Below are positions 11,904-21,015 of a stretch of 32,228 nucleotides of DNA, piece by piece. The position numbers and the translations under genes are program-made. The first letter of the stretch is position 1. Each line of letters opens with the position of its first letter. Source of the stretch: Actinomycetes bacterium (GTDB lineage Bacteria; Actinomycetota; Acidimicrobiia; Acidimicrobiales; RAAP-2); the NCBI GenBank assembly GCA_021781335.1, contig JAJXXA010000051.1:1-32228 (forward strand), written 5' to 3'. The notes below the pieces were generated by a model that saw nothing but the letters and a program-made list of their open reading frames with translations, had not been told where the DNA came from and did no database searches.

Positions 11904-12641
11904 GTGCCGTTGCTTCAACTGGAAGGAATCTCCAAAAAGTTCGGTCAAGTTGTAGTTGCCAAGGAGATCTCCTTCCAGTTGGAGGCCGGCGATGCGGTGG
12001 GTATCGTTGGCCCGAACGGAGCGGGAAAGACGTCGCTCTTTGCGATGATCTCGGGTGACATCAAACCTGACGCGGGTCACGTCTTCTTCGAAGGACACGA
12101 GCTCAGTCATTTGAGCGCGGCGCGACGCGCGCGTGCGGGCATTGGTAGGACCTACCAAGTGCCGCGTCCCTTCGAGCACATGACGGTGTTCGAGAACACT
12201 CTGCTCGCGGCCCAACAAGGTGCGCGAGCACGAGGCCAGAAGGCGTACAACCTCGCGTACGGCTCGTTGGAACGAACGGGCCTCGGTGACTACGCCAATG
12301 ACGCCGCCGGATCGCTGACGCTGCTACGTCGAAAACGACTCGAGCTCGCGCGCGCACTGGCCACGACCCCTCGCATCGTATTGCTCGACGAGATTGCGGG
12401 TGGCCTGACGGACTTGGAAGTGAACGAGCTGACGACGATCATCCGAGGACTACGCGGCGAAGGCATCGCGGTGGTGTGGATTGAGCACGTTGTGCGCGCG
12501 CTGACGAACACGGTGGACCGACTGCTCTGTCTCGCGGGTGGAGCAGTCGTGGCGGATGGCGACCCTCACACGGTGCTGAGCTCAGACGAGGTGCGCGCGG
12601 TGTACTTGGGCGGCAAGACCCTCAACCCTCTGGAGCAATGA
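11904..12641 (+). CDS. ABC transporter ATP-binding protein, LivG-like
   Basis: 245 aa, Walker A GPNGAGKTS, Walker B IVLLDE; GTG start. Confidence 0.9.
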   Translation: MPLLQLEGISKKFGQVVVAKEISFQLEAGDAVGIVGPNGAGKTSLFAMISGDIKPDAGHVFFEGHELSHLSAARRARAGIGRTYQVPRPFEHMTVFENTLLAAQQGARARGQKAYNLAYGSLERTGLGDYANDAAGSLTLLRRKRLELARALATTPRIVLLDEIAGGLTDLEVNELTTIIRGLRGEGIAVVWIEHVVRALTNTVDRLLCLAGGAVVADGDPHTVLSSDEVRAVYLGGKTLNPLEQ

Positions 12642-13384
12642 TGGGTGAGCACATTCTCCAAGTTCGTGACCTGACCGTGCACCACGGACAACTCTGCGCT
12701 ATTGACAACGTGAGCTTTGAATTGAATCGTGGCGAAGTGCTTACGATGATTGGCGCGAATGGCGCGGGAAAGTCGACGCTCTTGCGCACGATCGCGGGGC
12801 TCCATCACCCCTCGAGCGGCGAGATTGTCTTCGAAGACGTCGACGTCACACGCTGGCAACCACACAAGCGCGTTTCCAAAGGCATTTCACTCGTACCCGA
12901 AGGGCGACGGCTCTTCTCTTCCATGACCCTGGAAGAGAATTTAATGGTGGCCGCGGGACAATCTCGTTCACTTCCCTTTACGGTTGAGCGGGTTTACGAA
13001 CTCTTCGATTGGATGCCGTCGAGGAGAAAGCAACGCGTCTGGCAACTCTCGGGCGGCGAACAGCAGGCGGTGGCCATTGGTCGAGCGTTGGTGGCGAACC
13101 CCAAGGTGCTCCTTCTCGATGAGTTGTCACTGGGTCTGGCCCCAATCATCGTGGAGCGAATCTATGCGCTCGTGCCCGAGATCGTCAGTCAGGGCGTGAG
13201 CATTTTGATAGTTGAGCAGGATGTTGCCCAAGGAGTGATGGTGGCGGACCGCGTGCACTGCTTATTGGAGGGGAGGACGTCGCTGACTGGTACGCCGGCT
13301 GACTTGACGTCTGAGCAGATCGACCAGGCCTATTTCGGAGCCGACATGGCCAAGGGATCTCTGAGCGCGGAGGCGAGCGAATGA
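12638..13384 (+). CDS. ABC transporter ATP-binding protein, LivF-like
   Basis: 248 aa, Walker A GANGAGKST, signature LSGGEQQ, LLLDELSLGLAP; 4-nt overlap upstream. Confidence 0.92.
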   Translation: MMGEHILQVRDLTVHHGQLCAIDNVSFELNRGEVLTMIGANGAGKSTLLRTIAGLHHPSSGEIVFEDVDVTRWQPHKRVSKGISLVPEGRRLFSSMTLEENLMVAAGQSRSLPFTVERVYELFDWMPSRRKQRVWQLSGGEQQAVAIGRALVANPKVLLLDELSLGLAPIIVERIYALVPEIVSQGVSILIVEQDVAQGVMVADRVHCLLEGRTSLTGTPADLTSEQIDQAYFGADMAKGSLSAEASE

Positions 13385-14253
13385 TCTGGGTGAATGTGAT
13401 CATCCAAGGAATCTTGGTTGGAGGGTTCTACGCGCTCTTCGCGTGCGGCCTCTCACTGATGTTCGGTGTGTTGAAAGTGATCAATCTTGCCCACGGGGAC
13501 ATGGCGGTGGTGGCGGCGTATGTCGCGGTGCTCTTGAGCCCACATCTGCACATCGCAATGCTGTGGTCATTCCTCGTCGTCGTGCCGATCTTCGGCCTCC
13601 TTGGTTATGTGTTGCAACGCACGCTGATCCAAAGGAGTATCGACCGAGACCCGTTCACTACGCTGCTCGTGACATTCGGGCTTTCGGTGGTGATCGAGAA
13701 CCTCCTGCTCGAGCTCTACACCGCCAACGGGCGCACAGTCGACATCGGCTCTATCATCGCCCAGTCGTGGCACCCAGGCTCAATCGTCTACATCTCGTAC
13801 GTGTCACTGGTCGTACTGGCAATCGCGGTCCTGGTTCTGGCGATCCTGCAATTGTTTCTTTCGAAGAGCCGCACCGGTCGTCTCATTCGAGCGGTCGCCG
13901 ACGACCGCGAAGCAGCGCAGTTGAGCGGGGCGAACTACAAGCACATCTTTGGCATCGCGGCAGCCATTGCCTTTGCCACCGTTGCGCTCGCGGGTATTGC
14001 CTATGGCATGATGACCCAGTTCGCCCCCACGTCGGGCGGCGTCAACCTCTTGTTCGCGTTTGAAGCGGTGGTGATCGGCGGTATCGGGTCGCTGTGGGGG
14101 ACGTTGGTCGGTGGTATTGCGCTCGGCGTGGCGCAACAATTCGGGGCCCACTTGAACCCCCAGTACCAAGTCCTCGCGGGCAATCTGCTCTTTCTCGCTG
14201 TCTTGGCTGTTCGACCACAAGGACTATTCGGAAAGAAGACGGCACTGGCATGA
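13381..14253 (+). CDS. branched-chain-type ABC transporter permease, LivH-like
   Basis: 290 aa hydrophobic, GGFYALFACGLSLMFGVLKVINLAHGD signature; 4-nt overlap upstream. Confidence 0.92.
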   Translation: MIWVNVIIQGILVGGFYALFACGLSLMFGVLKVINLAHGDMAVVAAYVAVLLSPHLHIAMLWSFLVVVPIFGLLGYVLQRTLIQRSIDRDPFTTLLVTFGLSVVIENLLLELYTANGRTVDIGSIIAQSWHPGSIVYISYVSLVVLAIAVLVLAILQLFLSKSRTGRLIRAVADDREAAQLSGANYKHIFGIAAAIAFATVALAGIAYGMMTQFAPTSGGVNLLFAFEAVVIGGIGSLWGTLVGGIALGVAQQFGAHLNPQYQVLAGNLLFLAVLAVRPQGLFGKKTALA

Positions 14254-15302
14254 GCAAATCAACTGCGCCACGCACAGAGTCCCTTTCGAACGTGTCGATT
14301 CGTCGCTCGACCCATTCGCCGATCTTTACGGTGATCGGCTCGCTCATCATCGTGGTACTGCTCAGTGTCGCGCCGTGGATCGCGCCGGCGCAGGTGGCTT
14401 CTACGTTGATGAACTTCTTCATCTTGGTGATCATGGCCACGATGTGGAATCTCCTCGCCGGATACGCAGGAATGGTGTCCATTGGTCAACAAGCATTCGT
14501 GGGTCTTGGGGCATACGCGACGCTGTACTTTGCTCTAAAGGGCGTGAATCCGTTCGTGACGATCCCACTCGCCGCGCTCGCTACGGCGGTCATCGCGGTA
14601 CCCGTTACGTTCTTACTTTTTAGGCTTCGTGGTGGCTATTTCGCCATTGCGACCTGGGTGGTCGCGGACACCGCGATGCTGATCATCGGGACCATCGCAG
14701 TACTGGGTGGTGGCACGGGGCGCTTGATGCCCGGGCTGGAGAACCTGAGCCCGAGCCAGACCGCGCATTACTCGTATCTCGCAACCTGGATCGTCGCACT
14801 GATCGTCGTGATCGGGACCTATCTGCTCCTTCGAAGTCGCCTCGGTCTCGTGCTCGCATCGATACGCGACAACGAAGTCGCCGCTCGAAGCGCGGGTGCC
14901 AACGTGCGCTCGGCTCGACGCACTGTCTATATCATCGCCGCGGCGGGGTGTGGCGCCGCGGGGGCGGTCCTCGCGATCAGTCAACCCTTCATCCAACCCA
15001 CAAATGAGTTCAGCATGCAGTGGGCGGCGGAAATGCTCTTCGTGTCGATGATCGGGGGCCTCGGGACCATCGAGGGGCCGATTATTGGTTCGATCATCTT
15101 CTTTATTCTCCAGCAATCCCTTCAACAACAAGGTGTCTGGTACCTCATCATCTTCGGCGTGTTCGCCGTGGCGGTGGCATTGTGGCAGCCCAAGGGCCTT
15201 TGGGGTGCTTTTCGCAGTCGCTTTCGTTCCGAACTGCTGCCGGTGGGGCATTGGGTGAGGACCGAGCGACTACAGACGAAGACGCCTGAGCCTCTTGAGT
15301 GA
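14250..15302 (+). CDS. branched-chain-type ABC transporter permease, LivM-like
   Basis: ATG 14250 (MSKSTAPRTESL) overlaps the livH stop by 4 nt; AGYAGMVSIGQQAFVGLGAYATL and GGLGTIEGPIIG motifs. ORF-track start at 14094 is an upstream extension inside livH. Confidence 0.92.
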   Translation: MSKSTAPRTESLSNVSIRRSTHSPIFTVIGSLIIVVLLSVAPWIAPAQVASTLMNFFILVIMATMWNLLAGYAGMVSIGQQAFVGLGAYATLYFALKGVNPFVTIPLAALATAVIAVPVTFLLFRLRGGYFAIATWVVADTAMLIIGTIAVLGGGTGRLMPGLENLSPSQTAHYSYLATWIVALIVVIGTYLLLRSRLGLVLASIRDNEVAARSAGANVRSARRTVYIIAAAGCGAAGAVLAISQPFIQPTNEFSMQWAAEMLFVSMIGGLGTIEGPIIGSIIFFILQQSLQQQGVWYLIIFGVFAVAVALWQPKGLWGAFRSRFRSELLPVGHWVRTERLQTKTPEPLE

Positions 15303-15311
15303 TGAGCGAGT

Positions 15312-15332
15312 CCCGTTCGCCTAGTGAACGGG
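15312..15332 (+). terminator. hairpin downstream of the liv operon (CCCGTTC-GCCTAGT-GAACGGG), no U-tract
   Basis: Perfect 7-bp arms beginning 10 nt after the livM stop; lacks a poly-T tail, so terminator status is uncertain. Confidence 0.45.
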
Positions 15333-15455
15333 CGGGCTGAAGAAACGAATCTGACTCGCGGGGCGAGGGGCTCTCTAAGGCGTCTACGTCAGAGCCTTGG
15401 TGCCTTCGAGCCAGTCTCGTTCGCGCAGTTGTGGTGGGGTCAGTAGGATTGATGC

Positions 15456-17090
15456 ATGCCTTCTCCCAAACCCTCACCCCGTCGCGCCTCGAGCGCGGGT
15501 CGCCCGTCGGCGAGCGGGCGTGGTTCGGGCTCAAAAAACGGCGGCTTTTCGGCTTCCAAGGGTGGCGTTGGACGCGGCGCAAGTGATCGAACATCGAATT
15601 CTCCTCGTTCAGCCCGCCCCGCCCGAGATGGCGCTGAGCGTCGGATTGAGCGAAATGCCGGTGACGCGGGCACACCGCGTCGAGCGCGTCGTGATGACGA
15701 GCGGGTACGCGAGGACCGGCCCCCCTTCGCTCGGCGCGACGACGACCGAGAAGAACGTCGACCGCGACCTTCAAGTGATGCACGCGGGCGTCAGCCTGGG
15801 CGTGGCGATCGCCCCTACGCAGGTCGTGACGGACGACCGAGTTCTGCTCGAGACAGTCGCCCGGCGCGTCCCTACGCCAACCGCGACGAACGTTCGAGTA
15901 CCTCTCGAGACGGCCGCCCGGCGCGCCCTTACGCAGGTCGTGATGGACGACCGAGTTCTGCTCGAGACAGTCGCCCGGCGCGTCCCTACGCCAACCGCGA
16001 TGAGCGCACACGCGATTCGCGCCCGGGGGCTAGTCGTGGCGAACGAGCCGAGCAAGGCGACCGGTACCAGGATCGTCGTCCGAGTCTCGCGCCTCGCGCA
16101 GCACGATCGGGCGCTCCCACCAGGTCTGGGCCAGCCCGGTCGTATACCCGCGCGCCTCGTCCGCTGACCCCAGAAGAGCTCGAACGCAAAAAGGCCGAGA
16201 ACCATGGACGAGGTAAGGGATGGGGCGGTGTTGCTCGAAAAGGTGCTGCGAGCATCAAGAGCACTGGACAAGCCATGGATGTCACCCCAAGTGACGGGCG
16301 AACACCCGACCCACTTTCACAGTGGGTCGAAGAGGTGCGTCCAACACGCAGTGCACCCGCGACGAAAGTAAAGAACAAGGTCAAGTACACCCTGCCCGGT
16401 GACGTTGCAGCGGACGTGCGCAAGGCGTTCATCGGCTCGGCGTACATGCGCGAGAAGATGGTGATTACGCTCACGCGAGCAGCCGAGGCGTACGATCGCA
16501 AGCGCTACGAAGAAGCCCTGCGCCTCGGGAGGACTGTGTGTGACGCGGTGCCCGGTGTCGCGCCGGTGCGAGAACTGACCGGACTCGCCGCCTACCGCGC
16601 CGAGCGCTGGGCCATGGCGAAGATTCATCTTCGCGCTCATTTTGCAATCACTGGAGATCCCGAGCACTTGGCTCTGGTCATGGACTGCGACCGCGCGAAT
16701 CATCGATATCGCGCAGTCGAAAAGACATTTGAGGAGCTCGAAGAGAGTGAGCCGACCGCTGAAGTGCTCGCGGAGGGTCGCATCGTCATGGCATCTGCCC
16801 TCGCCGATCAGCTCAAGTACGCCGAGGCAATCGCCTTGCTCACCAAAGCAGGGGCCACCAAGCAACTACGCAACCCTTCGTATCGTCACGTGCGACTTTG
16901 GTACACGCTCGCCGACGTGTTTGACCGTGCCGGCGACGTAGCGTCGGCGCGAGAACTCTTCGCTCGCGTGGTCATCGCTGAGCCAGACGCCTACGACGCG
17001 CAGGCGCGCCTAAGTGAACTGGGCAGCACCGCGCCTCGCAAGAACCGTAAACGTCGGACCACTTCAGTGTCAAAGAAGAAGGTCGATTAA
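15456..17090 (+). CDS. protein with long Arg/Gly/Ser-rich repetitive (likely disordered) N-terminus and C-terminal TPR-like domain
   Basis: 544 aa; residues ~1-240 basic low complexity with 19-aa repeats (RPYAGRDGRPSSARDSRPA / RPYANRDERSSTSRDGRPA); C-terminus of helical TPR-like repeats (AAEAYDRKRYEEALRLGRTVC...; LADVFDRAGDVASARELFARVVIAEPDAYDA). Confidence 0.85.
   Translation: MPSPKPSPRRASSAGRPSASGRGSGSKNGGFSASKGGVGRGASDRTSNSPRSARPARDGAERRIERNAGDAGTPRRARRDDERVREDRPPFARRDDDREERRPRPSSDARGRQPGRGDRPYAGRDGRPSSARDSRPARPYANRDERSSTSRDGRPARPYAGRDGRPSSARDSRPARPYANRDERTRDSRPGASRGERAEQGDRYQDRRPSLAPRAARSGAPTRSGPARSYTRAPRPLTPEELERKKAENHGRGKGWGGVARKGAASIKSTGQAMDVTPSDGRTPDPLSQWVEEVRPTRSAPATKVKNKVKYTLPGDVAADVRKAFIGSAYMREKMVITLTRAAEAYDRKRYEEALRLGRTVCDAVPGVAPVRELTGLAAYRAERWAMAKIHLRAHFAITGDPEHLALVMDCDRANHRYRAVEKTFEELEESEPTAEVLAEGRIVMASALADQLKYAEAIALLTKAGATKQLRNPSYRHVRLWYTLADVFDRAGDVASARELFARVVIAEPDAYDAQARLSELGSTAPRKNRKRRTTSVSKKKVD
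15810..16007 (+). repeat. 57-bp in-frame tandem repeats (3 full units plus ~27 bp of a fourth), alternating as a 114-bp higher-order duplication
   Basis: Units 15810-15866, 15867-15923, 15924-15980, 15981-16007(partial). Units 1 and 3 differ at only two synonymous positions. Confidence 0.9.
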
Positions 17091-18214
17091 CTCATCGCCG
17101 CGATGGCGGCCTGAAGGGCAATGTTTATTCCGCGTGCGTCCGAGCTCAGACTGCCACCCATCTTGTTCATCATGTAGGCGATCGTGAGCTGCTGATCCTG
17201 GTCCATGATGATGACCGAACCCCCGAAACCGCCCCAGTAACAGGCGCGTGGTCCGAGCGGTGTCTTGGAGCTCGCGAGTCCATATCCCATCCCAAAATGG
17301 ACCACATCGCCCAAGGCGAGGTCAACGCCGTGAGCTTGGGATTCAAAAATGAGGTCGGCGGTACGTTCTGAGAAGAATCGATGTCCGTTCGCTTCGCCCC
17401 TATTGGCGATGATCTGTTGGACAATCGCAACTGAGCGGGCATTTCCGTGTCCGTTCGCTGCGGGGATCTCCGCCTCTCGCCACCAGCGATGGTGGGGCAT
17501 CGTCGCATCGAGCAGCGGTGACGAGAAGGTTCGATAGGTGATCGACTCACGAGGTATTTGTGCGAAGTCGAGTGGGGGAGGCGGCACGACGAGCGACACG
17601 CGCTGTTCGTCTCGTTGGGGTAAGCCAATATGAAAATCGGCATCGAGGACATCGGCGACTTCGGCCTTGAAGAATTGTCCGAGACTGACGCCGGTGATGC
17701 GACGCACGAGTTCTCCAATGAGGTAGCCCTGGGTGAGCGCGTGGTAGCCCGATGCGCTGCCCGGCGACCACCACGGCGCCTGCTCGGCTAGGGCGGTGGT
17801 GCAGAACTCCCAGTCAGCGAGGTCCTGGGCGGCGAGTGGCACCTCCCAGCCCGAAAGACCGGCGGTGTGACCCAGGATGTGGCGCACTTCAATCGAAGCC
17901 TTACCGTTTGAAGCGAATTGCGGCCAATACCGCGCGACCGGAGCGTGAAAATCGAGTTGGCCCCGGTCGCTCAACATCAAGGCGACGAGAAATGTCATGG
18001 TCTTGGTGGTGGACCACACGTTCACGAGCGTGTCGCTGTTCCATGGCGTTGTCAAGGTCTCGTCGCTGTAGCCGCCCCAGATGTCAACAACCGTCTGAGA
18101 CCGGTGGATGACGCACACCGAAGCCCCGATGTCACCGCCCTGGTCCAAGCTGGTCTCGAGCGCGCTAGCGACACCCTCGTACTTGTCAGCGACGAATCCT
18201 TTGATGTCGGCCAT
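17087..18214 (-). CDS. serine hydrolase / class C beta-lactamase-like (EstB family)
   Basis: 375 aa; VNVWSTTKTMTFLVALML (SxxK), HILGHTAGLSGWE, FGMGYGLASS, YWGGFGGS motifs. Confidence 0.88.
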   Translation of the reverse strand: MADIKGFVADKYEGVASALETSLDQGGDIGASVCVIHRSQTVVDIWGGYSDETLTTPWNSDTLVNVWSTTKTMTFLVALMLSDRGQLDFHAPVARYWPQFASNGKASIEVRHILGHTAGLSGWEVPLAAQDLADWEFCTTALAEQAPWWSPGSASGYHALTQGYLIGELVRRITGVSLGQFFKAEVADVLDADFHIGLPQRDEQRVSLVVPPPPLDFAQIPRESITYRTFSSPLLDATMPHHRWWREAEIPAANGHGNARSVAIVQQIIANRGEANGHRFFSERTADLIFESQAHGVDLALGDVVHFGMGYGLASSKTPLGPRACYWGGFGGSVIIMDQDQQLTIAYMMNKMGGSLSSDARGINIALQAAIAAMS

Positions 18215-18246
18215 GTACGTCTCCTACTTCGAACAACGCAGATGCG

Positions 18247-18813
18247 TCATGAGGTCATGCCGCCCAGGCCCACGAGTGCTCGAGCGTGCTCGATCTCACC
18301 CATGTGACGCAGCCCATGCTGGTAGATCCACGATTCGATCGCGTCGCTGCGCGTGATGCCAACCTCGCCACCCACCCGCGCTGAAAATGTATGTTCCAAG
18401 GTTGGCCCGTAGGGGAACGTCACGATGATCTCGCTCAAGCTCGAGGGTTCAATGTCGCGCACGAAGTTCTCGGTGGCTTCAAAGACTAAGCGTTGGAATT
18501 CCAAGAATGCTTGGTAATCGCCTATGTGCTGGGCCATCATCTCTTCGACGGTGCGAGCCTTGCCGTGGTCGTTTATCGAGAGCTTGAGTCTGGATTTCCA
18601 GTGTTCATCGAACTTCGCGGGCGTGCCGCCCGCGAAGAGCAGGCTGCCGTCTTCGATGAGGACCTGGTGGACGAGGGAGAAGGCGATCGGCAGTGCGCCT
18701 TCGTGAGTCACTGCATTGACCTGCGCCTCGGTCATGGTCGCGCAGGCGTCGTAGTACAGCGAGTGCATCGCACGAATTCGGCGCAAGAGAGAAGATCGGT
18801 ATGCGACGTCCAT
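18247..18813 (-). CDS. DinB-like superfamily protein
   Basis: 188 aa helical protein with spaced His residues (SLVHQVLIEDG...; YQHGLRHMGEIEHARALVG). Fold assignment by eye. Confidence 0.6.
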   Translation of the reverse strand: MDVAYRSSLLRRIRAMHSLYYDACATMTEAQVNAVTHEGALPIAFSLVHQVLIEDGSLLFAGGTPAKFDEHWKSRLKLSINDHGKARTVEEMMAQHIGDYQAFLEFQRLVFEATENFVRDIEPSSLSEIIVTFPYGPTLEHTFSARVGGEVGITRSDAIESWIYQHGLRHMGEIEHARALVGLGGMTS

Positions 18814-18910
18814 TCACCCATCCTCTCTCACAGTGGCTTCTCGCGGGTGCATCAGCGATTCTTGAAGGCACGCCTCGAAGGATTCACGAAAAGTCTTGTA
18901 GCATCAAGTC

Positions 18911-19960
18911 ATGGACACTGCCGCACTCTTAGGCGACGAGGCCTCGTCGCTCCTTGACCACAAAGCCACCGCGTTCCCCAAGGAATGGCTGACGTTACCC
19001 GGGCCAAACTACCTGCAAGACGTCTTCACGCAGACCGATCGAAGCCCGACGGTACTGAGAAACCTTGGTGCGCTTTACAACCATGGCCGGCTCGCGGGAA
19101 CGGGGTACTTGTCAATTCTGCCCGTTGACCAGGGAATTGAGCACTCAGCGGCCGCGAGCTTCGCGCCGAATCCTGAGTACTTCGATCCAGCTCGAATCTG
19201 TGACCTTGCCATCGCAGCGGACTGCAACGCCGTGGCGACGACCCTTGGAACACTCGGCGTCGTGTCTCGACGATACGTCCACCGCATCCCATTCATTGTG
19301 AAGATCAATCACAATGACCTGCTTCGCTACCCGAACACCTTTGACCAACGGATGTTCGCATCAGTCCAGCAGGCGGCAGACCTGGGGGCAGTAGGGGTCG
19401 GCGCAACCATCTACTTCGGCTCAGAAGGCTCGGTGCGCCAAATCGAAGAAGTCTCCCAGGCCTTTGCCGAGGCTCATCGTTTGGGTATGTTCACCGTGCT
19501 CTGGACGTATCTTCGTAACGACGCCTTCAAGACGTCAGACGCCGACTATCACGTCAGTGCCGACCTCACCGGACAGGCCAACCACCTCGGGGTCACCATC
19601 GAAGCCGACATCATCAAGCAAAAGCAGCCGGAGAACAACGGCGGCTACAACGCTGTCAAGTTCGGAAAGACCAGTCCACTCGTCTACTCCCAGTTGACGA
19701 CGGACAATCCAATCGATTTGACGCGCTGGCAGGTCGTCAATTGTTACGCCGGCAGGATTGGGCTTATCAACTCTGGCGGCGAAGCCAAGGGCGCCAATGA
19801 CCTGAATGGAGCTGTTCGCACGGCGGTCATCAACAAGCGTGCGGGCGGACAGGGTTTGATCCTCGGTCGAAAGGCATTCCAGCGGCCTATCGAAGAGGGC
19901 GCGCAGATCGTCCATGCCGTGCAAGACGTCTACCTGGACCAGTCAATCACCATTGCGTGA
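18911..19960 (+). CDS. class I fructose-bisphosphate aldolase (DhnA/FbaB type)
   Basis: 349 aa; [38 protein letters not shown]; typical archaeal-type class I FBA. Confidence 0.9.
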   Translation: MDTAALLGDEASSLLDHKATAFPKEWLTLPGPNYLQDVFTQTDRSPTVLRNLGALYNHGRLAGTGYLSILPVDQGIEHSAAASFAPNPEYFDPARICDLAIAADCNAVATTLGTLGVVSRRYVHRIPFIVKINHNDLLRYPNTFDQRMFASVQQAADLGAVGVGATIYFGSEGSVRQIEEVSQAFAEAHRLGMFTVLWTYLRNDAFKTSDADYHVSADLTGQANHLGVTIEADIIKQKQPENNGGYNAVKFGKTSPLVYSQLTTDNPIDLTRWQVVNCYAGRIGLINSGGEAKGANDLNGAVRTAVINKRAGGQGLILGRKAFQRPIEEGAQIVHAVQDVYLDQSITIA

Positions 19961-19976
19961 GAGTGGTGCTTGAATT

Positions 19977-20585
19977 ATGAGCACCGACGTCGATGACGCC
20001 GGTTGGTTGACGTGGGCGAACGCGATTACGTTCGTGCGCTTGGCGATGCTGCCAGTCTTTCTTTGGTTGCTCTTCTCGACTGATCATCGCGCACTCGCCG
20101 CATGGCTGCTCGGTGCACTCGGCGCCACTGACTGGGTCGACGGTTACCTGGCGCGACGCATGCACCAGGTGTCGCGCGTTGGCAAAGTCATTGACCCCGT
20201 GGCCGACCGCGTGCTCGTGATGGTTGGACTGTTGGCTGTTGCGGCGGCCTCAGGAGTGCCGTGGTGGTTCGCGCTGGCGACCCTGGCGCGAGAACTGGTG
20301 GTGTCGCTGTTGACGCTGCTGCTGGCTGCGTTGGGGGCCGCCCGCATCGACGTCTTGTGGTGGGGGAAGGTTTCTACCTTTGCGCTCATGACGAGCTACC
20401 CCTTGTTCCTGCTCACCACCAACCCTCATCACGCCCAGTTGGCAACCTGGCAACACCTCACCCGTGATGTCACGTGGATCATTGGCATCGCGGGGCTGGG
20501 CTTGGCGTGGATTGTGCTCTTCGCCTACATACGACCCGCACGTGCGGCGCTACGAGACGGGCGACGGGGCAGAAGAATCTTGTAG
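19977..20585 (+). CDS. pgsA: CDP-alcohol phosphatidyltransferase, probable CDP-diacylglycerol--glycerol-3-phosphate 3-phosphatidyltransferase
   Basis: 202 aa; CDP-OH-P motif DWVDGYLARRMHQVSRVGKVIDPVADR. Confidence 0.88.
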   Translation: MSTDVDDAGWLTWANAITFVRLAMLPVFLWLLFSTDHRALAAWLLGALGATDWVDGYLARRMHQVSRVGKVIDPVADRVLVMVGLLAVAAASGVPWWFALATLARELVVSLLTLLLAALGAARIDVLWWGKVSTFALMTSYPLFLLTTNPHHAQLATWQHLTRDVTWIIGIAGLGLAWIVLFAYIRPARAALRDGRRGRRIL

Positions 20586-20595
20586 ATTTCGTAGC

Positions 20596-20976
20596 ATGCA
20601 GATTCCTTCCGAACTTCGATACTCAAGTGATCACGAATGGGCCAAAGCCGATGGAGAGGTGGTTCGCATCGGTATCACTGACTATGCCCAAGATGCGTTA
20701 GGTGATGTGGTGTTCGTTGATCTGCCTAAGGTCGGCACCGACGTCGCCGCGGGTGGCGCGCTCGGTGAGATTGAGTCGACCAAGTCAGTGTCAGAGATCT
20801 ATGCCCCCGTCTCGGGTACGGTCACTAAGGTCAACGACGCGCTCTCCAGTGCACCTGAGGTTGTGAATTCAGACCCCTACGGTGCGGGCTGGATTTGCGA
20901 GATCACGACGGTCACATCAACAGAGTTCGACTCGCTCCTCGACGCGACGGCCTATCAGTCGTTGACGAATAATTAG
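20596..20976 (+). CDS. gcvH: glycine cleavage system H protein
   Basis: ATG 20596 (MQIPSELRYSSDHEWAKADGE...GEIESTKSVSEIYAPVSG) with the lipoyl-Lys motif ESTKS; the ORF-track start 20464 lies inside pgsA. Confidence 0.95.
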   Translation: MQIPSELRYSSDHEWAKADGEVVRIGITDYAQDALGDVVFVDLPKVGTDVAAGGALGEIESTKSVSEIYAPVSGTVTKVNDALSSAPEVVNSDPYGAGWICEITTVTSTEFDSLLDATAYQSLTNN

Positions 20977-21015
20977 CCCCGACGCCGCGACGACAATCTA
21001 AGTAATGTGAGTCCC

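Noticed and set aside
14094-14249. Upstream extension of the LivM-like permease
   Set aside because: Inside livH in another frame; ATG 14250 with the 4-nt ATGA overlap is the natural start.
15810-16007. Tandem repeats as a possible CRISPR array
   Set aside because: Contiguous in-frame 57-bp coding repeats with no unique spacers.
15148-16271. Long ORFs in other frames over the repeat region (15397..16167 +, 15148..16011 -, 15771..16271 -)
   Set aside because: They arise because GC-rich, stop-poor tandem repeats keep several frames open; the frame 15456..17090 + continues into a TPR-like domain and has a promoter-like start.
20464-20595. Upstream extension of gcvH
   Set aside because: Lies in the pgsA coding region; the ATG at 20596 gives the conserved GcvH N-terminus and has a TAGATT-N7 promoter signature.
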